A stretch of 64,000 nt of DNA from Echinometra lucunter. Its lineage: Eukaryota; Echinodermata; Echinoidea; Camarodonta; Echinometridae. Shown here piece after piece: positions 58,680 to 64,000 of the stretch (its first letter is position 1; each line of letters starts with the position of its first letter). The notes below the pieces were generated by a model that saw only the letters and a list, made by a program, of their open reading frames with translations, was not told the DNA's origin and searched no databases. Location: NCBI GenBank assembly GCA_029962745.1, contig CM057170.1, positions 23,154,435-23,218,434 on the forward strand, read 5' to 3'. Position numbers and translations under genes: made by a program.

Positions 58680-58820
58680 TTGTGATGGAATGCCCTCTAT
58701 CCTCTTGCTGTCACTTGCTTCAGTCTGCCAGATCTACTAAAGTTGACGATCAGGACTTTTTCAACAAAGAGAAGCTATTCACAGCAAATGGGAAAACTGA
58801 AGGATTCGCATTATCCTGAG
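58680..58820 (+). pseudogene. Decayed exon 20 copy 3
   Basis: CTCTATCCTCTTGCTGTCAC, TTGCTTCAGTCTGCCAGATC, GAGAAGCTATTCACAGCAAA and GAAGGATTCGCATTATCCTG then A. TACTAAAG breaks the DLPMY block. Confidence 0.88.
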
Positions 58821-58854
58821 CATATCAACTCGGAAATCCCACATGTGATTTTTT

Positions 58855-58980
58855 TTGTGGTGGAATGTCTTTCATGTATCAAAACCTTGCCTCAATCTCA
58901 TAGGCCTACCCATGTACAACACTAAAGACATTCTTTAAGAAGAGCTCTTGAGAGCAATCAAACATTTATAAGGTTTCATT
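58855..58980 (+). pseudogene. Decayed exon 20 copy 4
   Basis: CTTGCCTCAATCTCATAGGC, CTACCCATGTACAACACTAA, AGACATTCTTTAAGAAGAGC and AGAGCAATCAAACAT. The codon block DLPMYxxKDIL is recognisable but a TAA interrupts it. Confidence 0.8.
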
Positions 58981-59084
58981 TAGGCTATGCATTGTAACTC
59001 CTAGTCCCATATTATGATATTTTTTTGCAATCCATTGTTCTATAACTCCTAGTGCCATATGTGATATTTTGTGTCATTTACTCT

Positions 59085-59220
59085 CATTGAATGCCTTCTG
59101 TCCTGTTCCCCTCATTTACTTCAACTTCCTACACCTACCCATGTATGACAATAAGGACAGTATGAAAAAGAAAGCTACAAATGGTAATCAAGCTTACTGA
59201 AAGATTCATGATAAGCCTTG
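59085..59220 (+). pseudogene. Decayed exon 20 copy 5
   Basis: GCCTTCTGTCCTGTTCCCCT, CTACACCTACCCATGTATGA, CAATAAGGACAGTATG and AATCAAGCTTACTGAAAGAT. Diverged, order conserved. Confidence 0.75.
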
Positions 59221-59234
59221 GCATTCAACTGTTT

Positions 59235-59370
59235 GTGATGGAATGCCTTCTTTCCTGTTGCCTGTACTTGCTTCAGCCTCCCAGATGTTCACATGTACAG
59301 GACATTCTCTAAGGAAAACTATCAATGGCAATCAAGCGTACAGAAGGACTCGCCTTAGCGTGAGCATTGC
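59235..59370 (+). pseudogene. Decayed exon 20 copy 6
   Basis: GCCTTCTTTCCTGTTGCCTG, ACTTGCTTCAGCCTCCCAGA, ACATTCTCTAAGGAAAACTA and GCGTACAGAAGGACTCGCCT then TAGCGTGAG, parallel to exon 20's TTAGCATGA end. Confidence 0.8.
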
Positions 59371-59409
59371 AACAGATAGTCTTTATATGACGTTCGTGTG
59401 ATCCTCAAG

Positions 59410-59570
59410 CATTGTCAGAATGGGAATGACTCCTATCCTGTCAGCCACGCTTGCTTTCATCTCTTGGATCTACCTATGTATGACAAGTAGGACATACATG
59501 TACTCAAAGAATAGTTATTAACAGTAATTGAAGATACAGATGGATTCATGTTAGCATGAAGATCCACTGT
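59410..59570 (+). pseudogene. Decayed exon 20 copy 7
   Basis: GAATGACTCCTATCCTGTCA, GCCACGCTTGCTTTCATCTC, TTGGATCTACCTATGTATGA, CAAGTAGGACAT and GATGGATTCATGTTAGCATG then A. It keeps more of the GGNEFYPV start than the others. Confidence 0.85.
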
Positions 59571-59589
59571 TAGTCCCATATGTGATATT

Positions 59590-59715
59590 CCATGTCGTCA
59601 TAGAGTGGTAGAACAACTTTAACCAGTTAACCTTGCTGCCAATGATTGCTTCATTTTATTAGAGTTTACCATTGTATGACACCAAGGACACCATCAAAGA
59701 CAAGCTATGACCCAG
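59590..59715 (+). pseudogene. Decayed exon 20 copy 8
   Basis: AACCTTGCTGCCAATGATTG, CTTCATTTTATTAGAGTTTA, CCATTGTATGACACCAAGGA and CACCATCAAAGACAAGCTAT. The last part is closer to the exon (ATTCTCAAAGACAAGCTG) than the other copies are. Confidence 0.72.
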
Positions 59716-59864
59716 AACATCATGTGGATGTCTTGGAAAGTTTCTGACTGTTGTTAATATATGTGATGAAGAATGGATTCCGACATCTTAACATCACTGG
59801 ACAGAGTTGCAAAGGTTGTGAGTTCAAACTCTTGCATGGAACTTATGATGTCCTTGAGTAAGGC

Positions 59865-60050
59865 TTGTTATCATAAGTCAGAGTCCAATTTGACCGCAGA
59901 CTAGAGCGGGATTCCCACTCAGCGTCTGTTGTTCCACTAATCCCTCCCTCCGTCACTGTGAAGACAAAACAACGGGGATCGGGAAAGCCGATGTGAATAC
60001 CCGTGTGTGGAGAAGCCAATAAAAACTGAAGGACGCGCCTTTTTGATAAG
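59865..60050. mobile_element. MITE of the CTTATCA family, copy C
   Basis: TTGTTATCATAAGTCAGAGT on the left mirrors GGACGCGCCTTTTTGATAAG on the right. The core GGGGATCGGGAAAGCCGATG, TGAATACCC and GGAGAAGCCAATAAAAACTG matches copy B closely. Confidence 0.78.
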
Positions 60051-60285
60051 CTACCTATGGCATTCTATCAATATTTTTCTCCACCCAGGTGTGAAAAGGA
60101 TACCCAAGTACGATGCGGATGTCAGTATGATTTGACTGGATTGTGTGCACAGGTTAAAAGGTTACTGGCTGGAATGCTTTCCAGTGGAATGAACATTGTG
60201 TACTGTGATTTGTAGAATCAAAATTGAATCCTGTTGCTGTACAGCACTTTGGTCAGTTATGGAGATTGGTGAGGCTTTATATAAA

Positions 60286-60291
60286 AATAAA
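60286..60291 (+). terminator. HERC4: Candidate poly(A) signal for HERC4
   Basis: AATAAA in TATAAAAATAAAATATTG, about 2 kb past the stop and beyond the decayed exon 20 copies. An earlier AATAAA (60018-60023) lies within a MITE. Which is used cannot be told from sequence. Confidence 0.25.
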
Positions 60292-60617
60292 ATATTGCAT
60301 TTGAGGGTTGCTGCATTATTGGCTTGAGGACTGATGTGAAAGAGAAGGTTGTTAGCAATAACTTGTGCAGTGGATAGTGAGATTATCATCATTTTTATTA
60401 TCTTCAAAAAAAGTTCATTATTCCATGAAAATAACATCTCAAGCGCATATATAGTCTTTTTTAATTTTGAAGTTTGGTTATGTTTTCGTATGAGGCACCG
60501 AGGCAACTGCTATTTAATGCTGAAGCATGTTGACGAGTCAACCAGCCATTTCTCTCATATATACCATAATATTACAAAACATTAAATTGCGACATGTGCA
60601 GTGAAGTGAAGTAAATT

Positions 60618-60970
60618 ATGCAAGCTGGGGCCATTTGAATTTAGTTTCAGTTTCAGACTCACCAACCAAGACCATATTTTAGAGCTAATTGTCAGCAAAA
60701 TTTGTTAATGAGGTAGACATTTGTATTGCCTAATGTGTATTAAATAGCATTAATTTCATTAATTATGCAGGCTGGGGCCATTTGAATTTAGTTTCAGTTT
60801 CAGACTCATCAACCAAGACCATATATTGGAGCTAATTTCAGCAAAATTTGTTAATGAGGTAGAGGTAGACATTTGTGTTGCCTAATTCAGACTCATCAAC
60901 CAAGACCATATTTTGGAGCTAATTGTCAGCAAAATTTGTTAATGAGGTAGACATTTGTGTTGCCTAATAC
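60618..60970 (+). repeat. Tandem triplication of a roughly 80-150-base unit
   Basis: The block CAGACTCA(C/T)CAACCAAGAC, CATAT(T)TT(G/A)GAGCTAAT, GCAAAATTTGTTAATGAGGT and AGACATTTGTGTTGCCTAAT occurs three times. The first two also share GCTGGGGCCATTTGAATTTA. Confidence 0.88.
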
Positions 60971-60975
60971 ATGTA

Positions 60976-62850
60976 CTCTCTCATTCTGGGAAATCTTTGC
61001 TACAATGCATGATGGTTGCTACAACGTGTTTGATAGCATTAATCTCATGTATCATTTCTCTATGCATAACCATTGAACAAATTTTGATACCAAAGATTGC
61101 ACTAAATAAATTCTCTCCTCCTGTTCCAGGGAGTTTGATGAAAAAAAAGAGTGCTTCTGCCTACTCGTAGTTTGACAATATACTGACTAGGATATCAAGT
61201 TGCTCTCCTAGCATGTCAAAGTTGCTATTCCACCAGACTTGATATCCTAAAAACTCTGATTCGTTATGAAATGGGGCCCTGGAATAGTTCTTGAATCCAA
61301 TGGAATAATTTGAAATTAGTATTATTCCTTTACTTCCAGGAATGGGAAAATGTAACAATTACAGAGTGAGTTGGGGGGGGGGGGGGGGTAATGCTTACTC
61401 TTTGTTGTAGATCCTTCTTTGTTACTTGCCACTGATAAGTATGCAATACTGTGTTTAGCAGTGAAATAAGTAAATTAAAGAAAACAAACCCTAAAGTTAC
61501 TCAGCCCTAGTACAAAACTGGTCATGTATAAAGTTTAAATATTCCCATGCAAGCAAGTAGGTGAGGGTTGTGGTTTTCATGTTTTGGTGATTTGTTCGTT
61601 AGTTAAAGTGGCCTTTTGTTTGTGATTTATGGATGCAGAATAGTGGTGGATATTGCTAAAGCTTCCTTATGACATATGTGTTTTTGCCCTTTGCTGGGTT
61701 TTTCTGGTTCATACTTTGGAATTTGGATGAAGATATATATTTCACTGCTCAGTTTATTTCAGTTTTGAATTGAGCAGTTGATTTTTAAGGCAGATTTTAG
61801 TGACAATATAAATAATGTATGGATGTGCAAATATTTTACAGAAACCATTTGGAGTGGCTAACTGGAAATGGTCATGCACTTGTGTACATGTATGTTGACA
61901 CAACTGAAAAAATATGGACTTTATGGTTACGCATTCTTGATCAGTTGTGAAGATATGAAAGCCACTGTTTTAGTTTCAGTGTGTAAGACTGATAATTAGT
62001 CATCCATTGATATTTTTCTGGGCAAATTTGTCTCCACACCTATTCCTTATTTGTGTATTCGCAACTAGCCTTGTTCATGCATGATGCTTGATCTCAGTAA
62101 CACAGCGGTAAACGCCGGGGGTAAACGTGCAACTCGCACAGAACTGTCTTGGCAATGCACTGTGTGATTTTGCAAGCATTGCATGAAGTGCCATCTACAT
62201 GTATACACCAAGTCCAGGTAATTTTTACCCTAAAAAGACTGGGCTGTTTTGGAGGTAGTGAGGACTGCTGGGGAAGGGGAGGGGGGCACCACGAGTGCCC
62301 CACTCAATATGCTGGATGTGGCGTGATCTAATACTGCAAAATTTTACACAGACCTCGAGAATCGCATAAAGAACACAAATCCTTTATTTTTTGTAAATCT
62401 TTATTTTTTTCATTTAATCATATGATTTATGCAAATTATATGCATAGATACAGTTGAGTGATAATCAAGCAGTGAAAGACCATGGAGATGGAATTCCTTT
62501 GCGGGAAGTTCTTTATAAGTATTACAAACATTTTGTAGAAGAAAACACTTTGAAAGTTCTCAAATATTCTATTGTTTTAAAAATTTCTTATGCATTTCTT
62601 TGTTTTTCAGCTTTAACTTTTTAATTTATCATTTAAGTTTGCTGTTTCAGGGTGTTATCTGGACCACTATACAGTTAGAGTAGATGATAACAACGTAAAG
62701 GAGAAATAATGGATGATAATCAAGAAATATGAGGAAATACAGTTTCCTATTCATTTTGTACACAAAACTAAAAAAAATTCTCTGTTTTGGGGCTGACATG
62801 AGGTCACAAAAGGTCACGTGACTCAATAACGGTATAACCGTAGAGTTGTC
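60976..62850. other. 3' flank, no gene seen
   Basis: No coding exon or RNA gene recognised. A poly-G run lies at 61373-61388. The short frames here have no family features. Confidence 0.5.
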
Positions 62851-62854
62851 GTCC

Positions 62855-63170
62855 AGTTACTCCAGTAGATTAATCTCCAGACTTTGAACCGCAAGTACAG
62901 GGTTTGCATCTCTCCTGCAGCAAGATATGAATCTACATTTGCCACTCTCCACCTGCTAGGATATGAAAGTCATTGTGATTGGTTTAACATTGTGGGTGCC
63001 TGTAAAATGGCGCTTGCCTGGGATGCTCCCTCGGGAGTGGAGAAGGTGCATACATTGTGCGGGCAAGCCTGAATCCCATGACCGGGGTAATAGTATTTCT
63101 GTAAAGTGCTTAAACACATCTCAGTGAGGTGTATTAGGTGCTATATAAATGCAGAATATTTTATTATTAA
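62855..63170 (+). mobile_element. SINE-like repeat, diverged copy
   Basis: TTACTCCAGTAGATTAATCT and TACAGGGTTTGCATCTC are worn head motifs. ATGAATCTACATTTGCCACT and a tail (TAAAGTGCTTAAACACATCT, GGTGCTATATAAATGCAGAA, TATTTTATTATTA) complete the family pattern. Confidence 0.65.
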
Positions 63171-63689
63171 CCATATTTTTGTAAACTTGGTGTTAAGAGA
63201 TGTGCAAGACTGAAAAAAAAAAAAATGTCAGAAAGTGGTTTGGCATGAAATGCGTTGGTTCGAATTGTGTGGAAAAAATTGTCTCGGGGGCCCTTATGGC
63301 TATGCACCCAGTCTTTGTAGGGTTAAAAGGCAAGTAAATCAGATCTGGCTCATTTTAGCAAGCTGTTGGTGTCATGGGCTGTAGGCCACTGCCCAAGATA
63401 TTTACTATATTCTGGGATTGTTTCCTCGTTGTTCTACACATCTCAAGAGCAGTTTCCTTTTGAAGAACCAAAATATATTAGCATGTCTGCAATCAAAACA
63501 AGTACCACTTGGTGATACCTTCAGTCACTACACGGGGAATTGGAGGTTGATTGTGTATTTGAGTTGAAGGTAATTAGATCTCATGTAATGTTTCTCTCTC
63601 TTCTTCAGTTTTGTTTCCCTCTCAATTTAATGTTCAGACTTTTCTGTATGTAATTTTAAGCCATTGTTTATGGAGTGCTGTTCCTGCCA

Positions 63690-64000
63690 TTAAAGGGAAA
63701 GTCCACCCCAGAAAATTCACTGTTTCAATAAAAGGAGTTAAATTTGAACAGCATTTTAAAAAAGAAATGAGCAGAATTGGCCAAAGAAATACACTCATTT
63801 ACATTTTCTAGTAAATTACTCTCAGCTCAGCAAATTGGCAGCACTGATGACATCATATGTGAGCAGCTCTCCATTCACTTTGTACATGAAATTTCACATT
63901 TTCTCAATTTCTTGGAAGTTACACTCACCCCATAGTCAAAGTATGTTAAGTAAAAAGCAATTCTTCTGAACATACATTGACTATGGGGGCTAGAAAATGT
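63690..64000 (+). mobile_element. Interspersed repeat headed TTAAAGGGAAAGTCCACCCC, cut by window end
   Basis: The head TTAAAGGGAAAGTCCACCCC has the look of a TTAA-inserting DNA element end, of a kind common in marine invertebrates. The body has AATTGGCAGCACTGATGACA and CACTTTGTACATGAAATTTC. The right end is not in the window. Confidence 0.45.

Overview
The window reads as an intron-rich genome of a marine invertebrate deuterostome, most likely an echinoderm such as a sea urchin. The support is indirect: GT-AG introns, tRNA-derived SINEs, dense terminal-inverted-repeat DNA elements, abundant ACATGTACATGT-type repeats, and a dispersed repeat headed GTCTCGCCCACCGG that I associate with echinoid introns. 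No sequence search was possible.

The main gene is on the + strand. Twenty coding exons from 9929 to 58296 join in matching phase into a 1073-residue protein with an N-terminal RCC1-like propeller and a C-terminal HECT ubiquitin-ligase domain. It is a HERC3/HERC4-class E3 ligase (called HERC4 here), within about 2% of the length of its human relatives. The catalytic cysteine is residue 1041 (codon 58195-58197). The 5' UTR splice acceptor lies at 9887; the promoter is not identified.

Intron 11 (26556-45251) is 18.7 kb. It holds an antisense gene (28966-30036, minus strand) for an acidic 356-residue protein with an N-terminal MGCGSS and a C-terminal PPPGY, a DR1-rich repeat (31173-32615), and a 10.4-kb hAT-type transposon (33665-44047) with an 8-bp target-site duplication. 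The transposon carries a broken transposase-like gene and a nested 4.1-kb element with 330-bp inverted arms.

Region by region: 1-9.2 kb is repeat-rich and non-coding, including a foldback element inserted into one arm of an older inverted-repeat element (3690-5668). 9.9-23.6 kb holds exons 1-10, with a 2-kb DR1 satellite element (13087-15113) and a 655-bp higher-order satellite (17640-19610). 26.4-52.9 kb holds exons 11-19. 52947-56749 is a 3.8-kb DNA transposon in intron 19. 58.1 kb onward holds the last exon, then decayed copies of it, MITEs, a SINE and short tandem repeats.

The most striking observation is that 9 of the 20 coding exons (1, 4, 7, 11, 14, 17, 18, 19, 20) have one or more decayed partial copies beside them, about 23 in all. 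Copies lie downstream when the duplicated unit spans the donor or the gene end, and upstream when it spans the acceptor, so one full-length exon always remains. Exon 14 has six upstream copies and exon 20 has eight downstream copies.
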